A stretch of 64,000 nt of DNA from CADCVW01 sp035644935 (GTDB lineage: Bacteria > Pseudomonadota > Alphaproteobacteria > Sphingomonadales > Sphingomonadaceae), in NCBI GenBank assembly GCA_035644935.1, contig DASQNO010000118.1:21922-85921 (forward strand). The letters run 5' to 3'. Shown here piece by piece: positions 8,599 to 16,297 of this stretch. Position 1 is the stretch's first letter. The number at the start of each line of letters is the position of its first letter. Below the pieces are notes generated by a model. It did not search any database, was not told the origin of the DNA, and saw only the letters and a program-made list of their open reading frames with translations. The position numbers and the translations under genes are program-made.

Positions 8599-9306
8599 GT
8601 GAACAATTCTTTCTCCTCATCTCCGGCCGATATTGTGATCGCCGCGCGGAATGCCAGCCTCCAGCTGGGCAGCGGCGACGCGCGCGTCCTAATCCTCCAC
8701 GGCCTCGATCTGGAGGTCGCGCGCGGCAGCCGGGTGGCGCTGCTGGGGCCGTCGGGTTCGGGCAAATCCTCGCTGCTGGCGCTGCTCACCGGCCTCGAGC
8801 GCGCCAGCGGCGGCACGATCACAGTGGCCGGCGAGGACTTCTCGACGCTCGACGAAGACGGCCTCGCCCGCGCCCGCCGCGGCCGCATCGGCATCGTGCT
8901 GCAGGCTTTCCACCTGCTGCCGACCATGACCGCGCTGGAGAACGTCGCCGTGCCGCTGGAGCTTTCCGGTGACCCGCAAGCCTTCGCGCGGGCGAAGGAC
9001 GAACTCGCCGCCGTCGGCCTCGGCGACCGCCTGACCCACTATCCTGCACAACTGTCGGGCGGCGAGCAGCAGCGCGTCGCCATCGCCCGCGCCACCGCCC
9101 CGCGCCCCGCCATCCTGTTCGCCGACGAGCCGACGGGCAATCTCGACGCCGCGACCGGCGAGGCGGTGATGCGGCTGCTGTTCGCAAGGGCGGACGAGAC
9201 GGGGGCCACCCTGTTCATCATCACGCATGACGAGCGGCTGGCCGCGAAATGCGCGCGCGTGCTGACGATGCGGGACGGGCGGATCGTGTCGGATGTGGGC
9301 GGGTGA
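8599..9306 (+). CDS. ABC transporter ATP-binding protein, YbbA/LolD type
   Basis: An ATPase of about 235 residues in the MacB/LolD class. Walker A is GPSGSGKSS, the signature is LSGGEQQRVAIARA, Walker B is ILFADEP with GNLD following, and the H-loop reads IITHD. The frame is open to an ATG at 8566, but that would overlap the divergent tesA start at 8579, so GTG 8599 (MNNSFSSSPADIV) is preferred. It should energise the FtsX-like permease encoded next on the same strand. The two genes are separated by an inverted repeat, whereas such pairs are normally tightly coupled. Confidence 0.92.
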   Translation: MNNSFSSSPADIVIAARNASLQLGSGDARVLILHGLDLEVARGSRVALLGPSGSGKSSLLALLTGLERASGGTITVAGEDFSTLDEDGLARARRGRIGIVLQAFHLLPTMTALENVAVPLELSGDPQAFARAKDELAAVGLGDRLTHYPAQLSGGEQQRVAIARATAPRPAILFADEPTGNLDAATGEAVMRLLFARADETGATLFIITHDERLAAKCARVLTMRDGRIVSDVGG

Positions 9307-9325
9307 GGGCCGGCGGCGGAGGTGA

Positions 9326-9438
9326 GCCCCTTCCCCTTGGGGGAGGGGTTGGGGTGGGGGAGTCCGTCCCCAGAAGGAAGAGTTGGCTCGCGCTGCGCTC
9401 TCGCCCCCACCCCAACCCCTCCCCTGAAGGGGAGGGGC
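9326..9438. repeat. long inverted repeat between ATPase and permease genes, family B
   Basis: A 113-bp element with arms of about 35 bases. The left arm contains CCCCTTCCCCTTGGGGGAGG then GGTTGGGGTGGGGG. The right arm contains CCCCCACCCCAACCCCTCCC then CTGAAGGGGAGGGG. The arms would form a very stable hairpin. The right arm ends immediately before the TTG start of the permease and its AGGGGAGGGG core is positioned as that gene's ribosome-binding site. Elements of this type recur between genes in many proteobacteria. Confidence 0.9.
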
Positions 9439-9439
9439 T

Positions 9440-11926
9440 TTGAGCCTGGCCTGGACCCTTGCTCTGCGCGAGCTGCGCGGCGGCTTGTCGGGCCTCCGCC
9501 TGCTCGCCGTCTGCCTCCTCCTCGGCGTCACTGCGCTGGCCGGGGTCGGCAGCCTCGCCGCCTCGCTCGGTGCCGCGCTCGCGGGCCAGGGCCAGGCGAT
9601 CCTCGGCGGCGACATCGCCTTTTCCATTGCGCAGCGGCAGGCGAGCCCGGACGAGCGCGCCGCCTTCGCGCGGCTGGGCCCCGTGTCCGAAGTCGTCACC
9701 ATGCGCGCCATGGCCGTGCGCCCGGACGGCGCCGACAGCTTTCTGGTCGAGCTCAAGGGCGTCGACGCCGCCTACCCGCTCTACGGCGACTTTCGCCTTG
9801 CTTCCGGGACGCGCCCGCAAGGTGCGCAGGTGGCCGTCGCTCCCGAACTCGCCGAACGCCTGTCGCTGAGCATCGGCGACCCCGTCCGCATTGGCGAGGG
9901 GACCTTGCGCGTTTCGGGGTTGATCGCCGACGAGCCCGACCGGCTGGGGCAGGGGTTCAGCCTCGGCTCCACCGCGCTGGTCGACCCGCAGGGCCTGGCC
10001 GTCACCCGCCTGGTGCAGCCCGGCAGCATGTACGAGGCCGCCTACCGCGTCCGGCTCCCCGCCGGCGCCGATCCCAAGCTCGTCGGCGACGGCTTCGGCA
10101 AACGGTTCGAGGAAGCCGGCTGGCGCATCCGCGACCGGTCCAACGGCGCGCCGGGCACGCGCCGCTTTGTCGATCGCCTGGGCCAGTTCCTGACGCTGGT
10201 CGGGCTCACCGCCCTCGTCATCGCGGGCATCGGCGTCGGCAACGGCGTTGCGTCGTACCTGGATGAGCGCCGCGCCGGCATGGCGACGCTGAAGGCGCTG
10301 GGCGCGACCAGCCGCACGATCTTCCTCACCTACTTCCTGACGGTCGGCGCGATCGCGCTGGCGGCGATCCTGGTCGGCCTGGCGCTCGGCGCCGCGACGC
10401 CCCGGCTGGTGGTCGCCTTCGCGGGCGACGCCCTGCCCATTCCGCCCCGGGGCGGGCTGTTCCCCATCCCCCTGATCGCCGCAGCCGCCTACGGCCTGCT
10501 GATCGCGCTGACCTTTTCGCTGATCCCGCTGGCGCAGGCGCGCGCCGTTCCCGCCGCGTCCTTGTTCCGCGGCGGCGTCGAGCGGCTCGCCCGCCCGTCG
10601 CGCGCGACGCTCGCCGCCGTCGCGCTCGCCGCCGCCGCCATTGCCGCGCTGGCGATCGGCACGGCGGAGGAGCCGCTGTTCGCCGCCGGCTTCGTGGCCG
10701 CGGCGCTGGGGCTGCTGCTGCTGCTGACGCTGCTCGGCGTGCTGATCCGCTGGACGGCCGCGCGCCTGCCGCGGCCCAAGGGTCCGCTCGCCCGTCTCGC
10801 GCTCGCCAATCTCCACCGCCCGGGCGCGCAGACCGGCCGCCTGGTGGTCGCGCTCGGGCTGGGGCTGACGCTGTTCACGACCCTGGCGGTGATCGAGACC
10901 AATTTGTCGGGCCAGATCCGTTCCACCATCCCCGCCCGCGCGCCGAGCTTCTTCCTGCTCGACATTCCCGTGGCGGACGTGCCCCGCTTCCGCGCGGTCG
11001 CCGCTCGCGCTGCGCCGGGCAGCGACCTCACCGCCATCCCGTCGCTGCGCGCGCCCGTGGTCGCGGTCGACGGCACCCGCGTCGCCGACATGAAGGACAT
11101 CCCGGACGGCGCGTGGATCCTGCGCGGCGATCGCGGCCTGACCTACGCCGCGACCGTTCCGGAAGGCAGCCGGGTCGTCGCGGGCAAATGGTGGCCGGAG
11201 AACTACAGCGGCCCGCCGCTGGTCTCGCTCGACGTCGAGGCGGCGCGCGCGCTGAACATCGGCGTCGGCGACACGATCACCGTGTCCGTGCTCGGCCGCG
11301 AGATCGAGGCGGAGATCGCGTCGTTGCGCGAGATCAACTGGGACACGATGGGGTTCAACTTCGTCATGGTCTTCGCGCCGGGCACGCTGGAGAGCGCGCC
11401 GCACAGCTTGATGGCGACGGTGGCGATGCCGGCGGCGGCCGAAGCCGCGTTCTCCCGCGAGGTCGCGCGCGCCTTTCCGTCCGTGTCGGCGATCCGCGTC
11501 AAGGACGTCATCGCCAAGGTGTCGGACACGCTGACGCAGCTTAGCACCGCCGTTCGCGCCGCCGCCGCCGTTACCGTGCTGGCCGGCATCGCCGTGCTCG
11601 TTGGCGCGCTCGCCGCCAGCCGGCGCGCACGGACCTACGACAGCGTGATGATGAAGCTGCTGGGTGCCACGCGCCGCCGCATCCTGGGCGGGCAGGCGCT
11701 GGAATTCGGCGCGCTGGCGCTGATCGTCTGCGGGGTGGCGCTGGCGTTGGGCAGCGCCGCCGGTTGGTACGTCGTGGTGCGCGTCTTCGAACTGAACTGG
11801 GCGCCCGACTGGCTGGTCGTGGGCGGGACGCTGGCCATCGGCGCGCTGGTGACGCTGGCGTTGGGATTGCTGGGCGCATTGCCGGCGTTAGCGGCGCGGC
11901 CGGCGCAGGCTTTGCGGAGCCTGTAG
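9440..11926 (+). CDS. ABC transporter permease, YbbP type (FtsX/MacB-like)
   Basis: An 828-residue inner-membrane protein with FtsX-like permease segments. One hydrophobic helix near residue 20 is followed by a large periplasmic domain, a helix group around residues 255-420 (FLTLVGLTALVIAGIGVGNG) and another at the C-terminus (AAAAVTVLAGIAVLVGALAA). It should form an exporter or mechanotransmitter with the preceding ATPase. In this family the complex is thought to act on envelope lipids or proteins, and the tesA neighbour fits that. Translation appears to start at TTG 9440 directly after the repeat. No in-frame ATG gives a family-like N-terminus. Confidence 0.9.
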   Translation: MSLAWTLALRELRGGLSGLRLLAVCLLLGVTALAGVGSLAASLGAALAGQGQAILGGDIAFSIAQRQASPDERAAFARLGPVSEVVTMRAMAVRPDGADSFLVELKGVDAAYPLYGDFRLASGTRPQGAQVAVAPELAERLSLSIGDPVRIGEGTLRVSGLIADEPDRLGQGFSLGSTALVDPQGLAVTRLVQPGSMYEAAYRVRLPAGADPKLVGDGFGKRFEEAGWRIRDRSNGAPGTRRFVDRLGQFLTLVGLTALVIAGIGVGNGVASYLDERRAGMATLKALGATSRTIFLTYFLTVGAIALAAILVGLALGAATPRLVVAFAGDALPIPPRGGLFPIPLIAAAAYGLLIALTFSLIPLAQARAVPAASLFRGGVERLARPSRATLAAVALAAAAIAALAIGTAEEPLFAAGFVAAALGLLLLLTLLGVLIRWTAARLPRPKGPLARLALANLHRPGAQTGRLVVALGLGLTLFTTLAVIETNLSGQIRSTIPARAPSFFLLDIPVADVPRFRAVAARAAPGSDLTAIPSLRAPVVAVDGTRVADMKDIPDGAWILRGDRGLTYAATVPEGSRVVAGKWWPENYSGPPLVSLDVEAARALNIGVGDTITVSVLGREIEAEIASLREINWDTMGFNFVMVFAPGTLESAPHSLMATVAMPAAAEAAFSREVARAFPSVSAIRVKDVIAKVSDTLTQLSTAVRAAAAVTVLAGIAVLVGALAASRRARTYDSVMMKLLGATRRRILGGQALEFGALALIVCGVALALGSAAGWYVVVRVFELNWAPDWLVVGGTLAIGALVTLALGLLGALPALAARPAQALRSL

Positions 11927-11939
11927 TACGCCGGAGCAC
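11927..11939. repeat. partial family A REP-like arm abutting the permease stop
   Basis: The sequence TACGCCGGAGCAC begins directly after the TAG stop of the permease gene. It equals the right end of the complete family A units found at 11979, 12392 and 12512. It looks like a truncated or half copy left by insertion, deletion or recombination between units. Confidence 0.6.
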
Positions 11940-11978
11940 TGGTTTCGTTTCGATGATGCCGAAGCGTCGTAATTTCGA

Positions 11979-12046
11979 GTACCCCGGCGTAGGCCGGGGT
12001 CCAGTGACACGCTGGCACGACTGGGCTCCGGCCTACGCCGGAGCAC
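11979..12046. repeat. REP-like hairpin doublet, family A, copy 2
   Basis: A 68-bp unit opening GTACCCCGGCGTAGGCCGGG and closing GGCTCCGGCCTACGCCGGAG then CAC. Each half is itself a palindrome with a four-base loop, and the halves are mutually inverted, so it is a two-hairpin unit like a BIME. It is nearly identical to the units at 12392 and 12512. It lies just upstream of the GIY-YIG gene. Confidence 0.9.
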
Positions 12047-12084
12047 TCGACAATTCCGGGTCTGCTGGCGCAGATTGCCCGGCG

Positions 12085-12375
12085 ATGGAGCGGCCAGGCT
12101 ATGTCTACATCATGGCGAGCCGGCGCAACGGCACGCTTTACCTCGGCGTTACGAGCAACCTGATCAAGCGGGCGTACGAACACCGCTCGGGCGCGGTCGT
12201 GGGCTTCACTAGGACGCACGGATGCAAGCTGCTCGTCTGGTACGAAGTGCATGCGTCCATAGACGATGCGCGCCTGCGGGAGCTGCGCATGAAGAGCTGG
12301 CGCCGGGGGTGGAAGATGAAGCTGGTCGACGCGATGAACCCGGAGTGGGGTGATCTCTACCCCAGCTTGTTCTGA
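12085..12375 (+). CDS. GIY-YIG nuclease superfamily protein
   Basis: A 96-residue protein consisting of a single GIY-YIG domain. The motif pair appears as YVYIM (residues 6-10) and LYLGVT (about residues 18-23), followed by the conserved LIKRAYEHR with the catalytic-type arginine, WYEVH, and a C-terminal NPEWGDLYP. It belongs to the small bacterial YhbQ/UPF0213-like group, whose substrates are poorly known. The start at ATG 12085 gives the usual family N-terminus. The gene is bracketed by nearly identical REP-like doublets, one upstream and two downstream, which suggests it travels with or acts on them. That link is inference. Confidence 0.88.
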   Translation: MERPGYVYIMASRRNGTLYLGVTSNLIKRAYEHRSGAVVGFTRTHGCKLLVWYEVHASIDDARLRELRMKSWRRGWKMKLVDAMNPEWGDLYPSLF

Positions 12376-12391
12376 GTGGCTCGAGTGTGTC

Positions 12392-12459
12392 GTACCCCGG
12401 CGTAGGCCGGGGTCCAGCGACCAGATGGTACGACTGGGCTCCGGCCTACGCCGGAGCAC
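12392..12459. repeat. REP-like hairpin doublet, family A, copy 3
   Basis: A 68-bp unit with the same left half (GTACCCCGGCGTAGGCCGGG) and right half (GGCTCCGGCCTACGCCGGAG) as the copies at 11979 and 12512. The roughly 20-base spacer between halves differs. It begins 16 bases after the stop of the GIY-YIG gene. Confidence 0.9.
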
Positions 12460-12511
12460 GCTGAGCTGGTTGCTCCGACGACGTGGATACGCGGTCGATC
12501 CATGATCTCGA

Positions 12512-12580
12512 GTACCCCGGCGTAGGCCGGGGTCTAGTGACACCCAACGTACGACTGGGCTCCGGCCTACGCCGGAGCAC
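12512..12580. repeat. REP-like hairpin doublet, family A, copy 4
   Basis: A 69-bp unit matching the copies at 11979 and 12392 in both halves, with one substitution (GGTCTAG for GGTCCAG) and a different spacer. It is in direct orientation with copy 3, about 50 bases downstream of it. It lies upstream of the glutathione transferase gene. Confidence 0.9.
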
Positions 12581-12636
12581 TCTGGCGCCACATGAAGCCA
12601 GTCCTTATCTGCTACTCAACCAGCAGGAGACCTCGC

Positions 12637-13293
12637 ATGATCGACCTCTACACCGCCGCTACCCCTAACGGCTGGAAGGTCTCGATCGCGCTGGAGGAGC
12701 TCGAGCTCCCCTACGACCTCCACGTCATCGACATGAAGGCGGGCGAGCAGAAACAGCCCGCGTTCACCGCCATCAACCCCAACGGCCGCATCCCTGCGAT
12801 CGTCGATCGTGAGGAAGACGACTTCGCGGTGTTCGAATCGGGCGCGATCCTCGTCTACCTCGCGGAGAAGACGGGCCGGCTGATGCCCGCCGACGCCAAA
12901 GGCCGCAGCCGCGTCATGCAGTGGCTGATGTTCCAAATGGGCGGCGTGGGGCCGATGATGGGGCAGGCCAACGTCTTCACGCGCTACTTCCCCGAACAAC
13001 TTCCGTCGGTGATCGACCGCTACCGTCGCGAAGGACGGCGGTTGCTGGAGGTGCTCGACGGGCATCTCGCGGGCAACGAGTACCTGGCGGGCGACTACTC
13101 GATCGCGGACATCGCCAACTGGTCGTGGGCGCATACCTACGCGTGGCCGGGGATCTCGGTGGACGGGCTGGACCACCTGCAGCGCTGGATGGCGGCGATC
13201 TCGGCGCGGCCTGCCGTCGCGAAGGGCCGCACCGTGCCGCCGCGTGCGGAGGAAGCGGCGACGGTGGAAAGCGCCAAGGCGATACTTGCTTGA
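12637..13293 (+). CDS. glutathione S-transferase family protein (YghU/Nu-class-like)
   Basis: A 218-residue cytosolic GST. The N-terminal thioredoxin-like domain begins [20 protein letters not shown], with the NPNGRIPAI cis-proline region and [13 protein letters not shown] (glutathione-binding Glu-Ser). The helical domain follows, with the [20 protein letters not shown] end typical of the Ure2p/YghU/YfcG type, which often shows disulfide-bond reductase activity. The ATG at 12637 is preceded by AGGAG, whereas an earlier in-frame ATG at 12592 runs out of the repeat region. It is probably monocistronic. A large inverted repeat follows. Confidence 0.93.
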   Translation: MIDLYTAATPNGWKVSIALEELELPYDLHVIDMKAGEQKQPAFTAINPNGRIPAIVDREEDDFAVFESGAILVYLAEKTGRLMPADAKGRSRVMQWLMFQMGGVGPMMGQANVFTRYFPEQLPSVIDRYRREGRRLLEVLDGHLAGNEYLAGDYSIADIANWSWAHTYAWPGISVDGLDHLQRWMAAISARPAVAKGRTVPPRAEEAATVESAKAILA

Positions 13294-13302
13294 ACCCTTG
13301 TC

Positions 13303-13470
13303 CTCCCCTGCCTTTGCAGGGGATGGTGGAGGGGCGGAGCCGAAGGCTCACACGATGCGCAACGTCGTTGAAGAGGCGGTGGGAGGTCTTGTGGAGAGAT
13401 CTGCGCCAAGAAGCCCCTCCGTCAGCCTTCCAGGCTGCCACCTCCCCCGCAAAGACGGGGGAGGACGGTT
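13303..13470. repeat. long imperfect inverted repeat, family C, copy 1
   Basis: An element of about 168 bp whose ends, GTCCTCCCCTGCCTTTGCAG and CCCCCGCAAAGACGGGGGAG then GAC, are inverted. Inner matches GGTGGAGGGGC and GCCCCTCC lie further in. A related element separates crtX and crtW at 22843-22990, and a single arm occurs at 30407-30466. It fills most of the 379-bp gap between the GST and aldehyde dehydrogenase genes. The remaining 200 bp holds no gene I can support and presumably carries the aldehyde dehydrogenase promoter. Confidence 0.85.
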
Positions 13471-13672
13471 GAGCCTCCAAGCTCTGGAAAACCGGCATCC
13501 GATTTGCCTCTGTCCTACAGCCCTCCGCCTCTGATATGCCGGTCCGCATGAGGACGCACGCCGCTCCCGCTATTGTCTCGCGCGCGCATAATCGGCGTTT
13601 GGAAACCTCGCTCCCCCATGCTTTGGGGTGTGACCTTTCCGTGACCTTCGCCCCCGTTTCAGGACCCAAACC

Positions 13673-15181
13673 ATGAACGCTCCCGCCCGAATCACCGCCC
13701 AGCCCGCCTACTCGGATGCCGTGCAGGCGTTGCTCCGCCGCGAGCCTTCGCTGTTCATCGACGGCGCGTGGACCCCGTCTTCGCACGGCAGGACGATCGC
13801 CATTCACGATCCCTCCACCGGCCGGGAGATCAGCCGCATGGTCGACGCCTCGGACGCCGACGTCGATCGCGCCGTCGCCGCCGCCCGCACCGCGTTCGAC
13901 GACGGCCGCTGGACCGGGCTGCCCGCCATGCAGCGCGAGCGCCTGCTTCACCGCCTCGCCGACCTGATCGAGGCCAACCAGCGCGAGCTGGGCGAGCTGG
14001 AGGCGATCGACAACGGCAAGCCCGTGGCGCAGGCGATCGGCTACGACATCGCGCGCTGCATCGGACAGCTGCGCTACACCGCCGGCTGGGCGTCCAAGCT
14101 GACTGGCGACCATCTCGAACCCGTCGCTTCCCCCGTGGGCACGTTCCACGCCTATGTCCGGCGCGAGCCGATCGGGGTGTGCGCGCAGATCGTGCCGTGG
14201 AACTTTCCGCTGATGATGGCGGTGCAGAAGATCGCCCCCGCGCTCGCCGCCGGCTGCACGGTGGTGCTGAAGCCCGCCGAGCAGACCTCGCTCACCGTGC
14301 TGCGCCTAGGCGATCTCATCGCCGAGGCCGGCTTCCCGGCGGGCGTCGTCAACATCGTCACCGGCATGGGCGAGACCGCGGGCGGCCGCATGGTTCGGCA
14401 CCCGGACGTCGACAAGGTCGCGTTCACGGGCTCGACGGAGGTCGGCAAGATCATCAACCGCGCCGCGACCGATACGCTGAAGCGCGTGACGCTGGAATTG
14501 GGCGGCAAGTCGCCCGTCATCGTGTTGCCGGACGTCGACATCGCCGCCGCCGGCGCGGGCGCGGCGCGCTCGATCTTCGCCAATGCGGGGCAGGTGTGCA
14601 TCGCCGGCTCGCGCCTCTACGCGCACCGCTCGATCTTCGATGAGCTGCTGGAGGGCGTCGCCGCCGCCGCGGGCCAGTTCAAGGTCGGGCCGTCGCTGGC
14701 GCCTGACACCGTCATGGGTCCGCTCGTCTCCGACGAGCAGCACGAGCGGGTGCGCGGCTATATCGAGGCCGGCCGCAAGGCGGGCGCGTCCGTGTTCCAC
14801 GGCGGCGACGCGCCGGAGGGAGACGGCTATTTCGTCAACCCGACGATCCTGGTCGACGTGAAGCCCGACATGAGCGTCGTGCGCGAGGAGATTTTCGGCC
14901 CGGTGCTGACCGCGCAGCGCTACGACGACCTCGACGAGGTCGCCCGCCAGGCCAACGACACGACCTATGGCCTCGCCGCCAGCGTGTGGACGCGCGACGT
15001 GTCCGCGATGCACCGCCTTGCCGCCAAGCTGAAGGCCGGCATGGTGTGGGGCAATGCGCCGTCGGCGGTCGACTATGCCTTTCCGTTCGGCGGGTTCAAG
15101 CAGTCGGGCATCGGCCGCGAGGGCGGCCGGCACGGGGTGGAGGCGTACACCGAGCTCAAGACGGTGGTGGTGGCGCTGTGA
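13673..15181 (+). CDS. NAD(P)-dependent aldehyde dehydrogenase
   Basis: A 502-residue member of the aldehyde dehydrogenase superfamily, oxidising an aldehyde to the acid. Key residues are present: Asn177 in VPWNFPL, Glu275 in LELGGKSP and the nucleophile Cys309 in NAGQVCIAG. The FTGSTEVGK cofactor loop and EEIFGPVL are intact. The C-terminus (PFGGFKQSGIGREGG) is typical of the phenylacetaldehyde, betaine-aldehyde and general ALDH1/2-like group, so the substrate cannot be fixed from sequence. The ATG at 13673 is the first good start. It appears monocistronic, with a small secreted-protein gene 10 bases downstream. Confidence 0.95.
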   Translation: MNAPARITAQPAYSDAVQALLRREPSLFIDGAWTPSSHGRTIAIHDPSTGREISRMVDASDADVDRAVAAARTAFDDGRWTGLPAMQRERLLHRLADLIEANQRELGELEAIDNGKPVAQAIGYDIARCIGQLRYTAGWASKLTGDHLEPVASPVGTFHAYVRREPIGVCAQIVPWNFPLMMAVQKIAPALAAGCTVVLKPAEQTSLTVLRLGDLIAEAGFPAGVVNIVTGMGETAGGRMVRHPDVDKVAFTGSTEVGKIINRAATDTLKRVTLELGGKSPVIVLPDVDIAAAGAGAARSIFANAGQVCIAGSRLYAHRSIFDELLEGVAAAAGQFKVGPSLAPDTVMGPLVSDEQHERVRGYIEAGRKAGASVFHGGDAPEGDGYFVNPTILVDVKPDMSVVREEIFGPVLTAQRYDDLDEVARQANDTTYGLAASVWTRDVSAMHRLAAKLKAGMVWGNAPSAVDYAFPFGGFKQSGIGREGGRHGVEAYTELKTVVVAL

Positions 15182-15191
15182 CCCCGCGCCG

Positions 15192-15911
15192 ATGGCGGCG
15201 CGGTTGAGCCTCGCGAAACTGGCAGCTTTGCTCGCATCGGCTTGGTTGATGCAGGCGTCGGCCGTTCAGCTTCCGCTACTCTCCGCGCCGGTCCCTCGCA
15301 CCTTTACGGATCTCCCATTCATCGCCGCCCATCCGGGCTTCGTCACCCGCTCCGGCAGGACGCTGACGTTCAGGAACGGAGAGACGCTCACGGACGAGGG
15401 CGACTGCAACGAAGGAGACTGCATTGAATGGCGCGCGGACGATGTCTGGCATGATCGCTTTGTCGGCGTCAGCGAAACGCAGTACGAGGACTCCGGCTAC
15501 GTCATCGTCAATCTCGGCGTGAACAACTCGCTCGTCAGCACCGCATCGCGCCCGATCCCGTCCCCGAACGGCAAGTTGTTCTTTGCCGGGCACCATGACG
15601 ACCGCGCTTGGGACCCGTTGCATGGCGCTGCGATCTGGGCGTTCGACGAGTCCGGCCCTAACCGTCTGCGCCTCGTCGATACGCATCTCCTCATGTTCGA
15701 TCGTTTCGTCGCTTGGCGGGGCGACGCATGCGTCGAGTTCACCGGCGCGCGCGGTTACAGCAGGGGATTGAAGCCGACCCGCACCTACTGGCTGGCGGAG
15801 GAGGCGGGGGATTGGCGGTTGCTGGAGGCACCATCCGCCGTGTGCGAGGTCAGCCGCCCTTTACCGGCGGCAGCACCTGCGCGGGGTCGAAATAGGCGCG
15901 GAAAGCCGTGA
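15192..15911 (+). CDS. secreted hypothetical protein
   Basis: A 239-residue protein with a probable signal peptide (LAALLASAWLMQASAVQ). The mature part has two close cysteines in DEGDCNEGDCIEW and two more near the C-terminus (GDACVEF, SAVCEV), suggesting periplasmic disulfides. I do not recognise the family. The ATG at 15192 starts 10 bases after the aldehyde dehydrogenase stop, so the two may be co-transcribed. The last 62 bases overlap the end of the convergent NTF2-like gene, where the tail turns Arg/Pro/Ala-rich. The true family C-terminus may therefore have been extended into the neighbour. Confidence 0.7.
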   Translation: MAARLSLAKLAALLASAWLMQASAVQLPLLSAPVPRTFTDLPFIAAHPGFVTRSGRTLTFRNGETLTDEGDCNEGDCIEWRADDVWHDRFVGVSETQYEDSGYVIVNLGVNNSLVSTASRPIPSPNGKLFFAGHHDDRAWDPLHGAAIWAFDESGPNRLRLVDTHLLMFDRFVAWRGDACVEFTGARGYSRGLKPTRTYWLAEEAGDWRLLEAPSAVCEVSRPLPAAAPARGRNRRGKP

Positions 15912-16230
15912 TGCCGCCTTCGCCCCATTCGATGACGCTGACGCCGCCGTAGCGGAACGGACCGTTCTTGCTCGTGCCCTCGCTGACCCATTCCAGCAGC
16001 GACGCCTTGTCGTCCTCGACGATGTTGCGGAATTCCGAATGGATCGTCTCGAATGCCGCGCGGTAGCTGGTCCAGAACGCAGCAGCGCCGCCTTCGCCTT
16101 CGTGCACGTGCTTGACCAGCGGATTAGACACGTCGGCGTAGGGCGCGAACAGCGCGGCGATGGGCTCGACCTCGCGGTCGTGCTCGAGGCGGTACAGCGC
16201 CTGGATGAAGGTGTCGGCCTTGGCTGGCAT
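15850..16230 (-). CDS. NTF2-like/SnoaL-like small protein
   Basis: A 126-residue protein with the NTF2-like cone fold pattern: an N-terminal helix (FIQALYRLEHDREVEPIAAL), LFAPYADVSNPL, then strands containing FRNIVEDDKASLLEWVSEG and a final FRAYFDPAQVLPP. Such proteins are small-molecule isomerases, cyclases or binding proteins. No specific catalytic set is diagnostic here. It is the last gene of a minus-strand group (diiron oxygenase, deiminase-like hydrolase, methyltransferase), 67 bases after the methyltransferase. The C-terminal end overlaps the convergent secreted-protein gene by 62 bases. Confidence 0.8.
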   Translation of the reverse strand: MPAKADTFIQALYRLEHDREVEPIAALFAPYADVSNPLVKHVHEGEGGAAAFWTSYRAAFETIHSEFRNIVEDDKASLLEWVSEGTSKNGPFRYGGVSVIEWGEGGITAFRAYFDPAQVLPPVKGG

Positions 16231-16297
16231 CGATGGGGCTCCTCGTCGGGTTCGGTTTCGCAAGCGCCAGGAGCGGGCTTTGGTTCCTGGCCTTCCG

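Noticed and set aside
13471..13672. A gene between the family C repeat and the aldehyde dehydrogenase
   Set aside because: No frame shows domain-like sequence. The short open frames run through repeat sequence or lack start signals.
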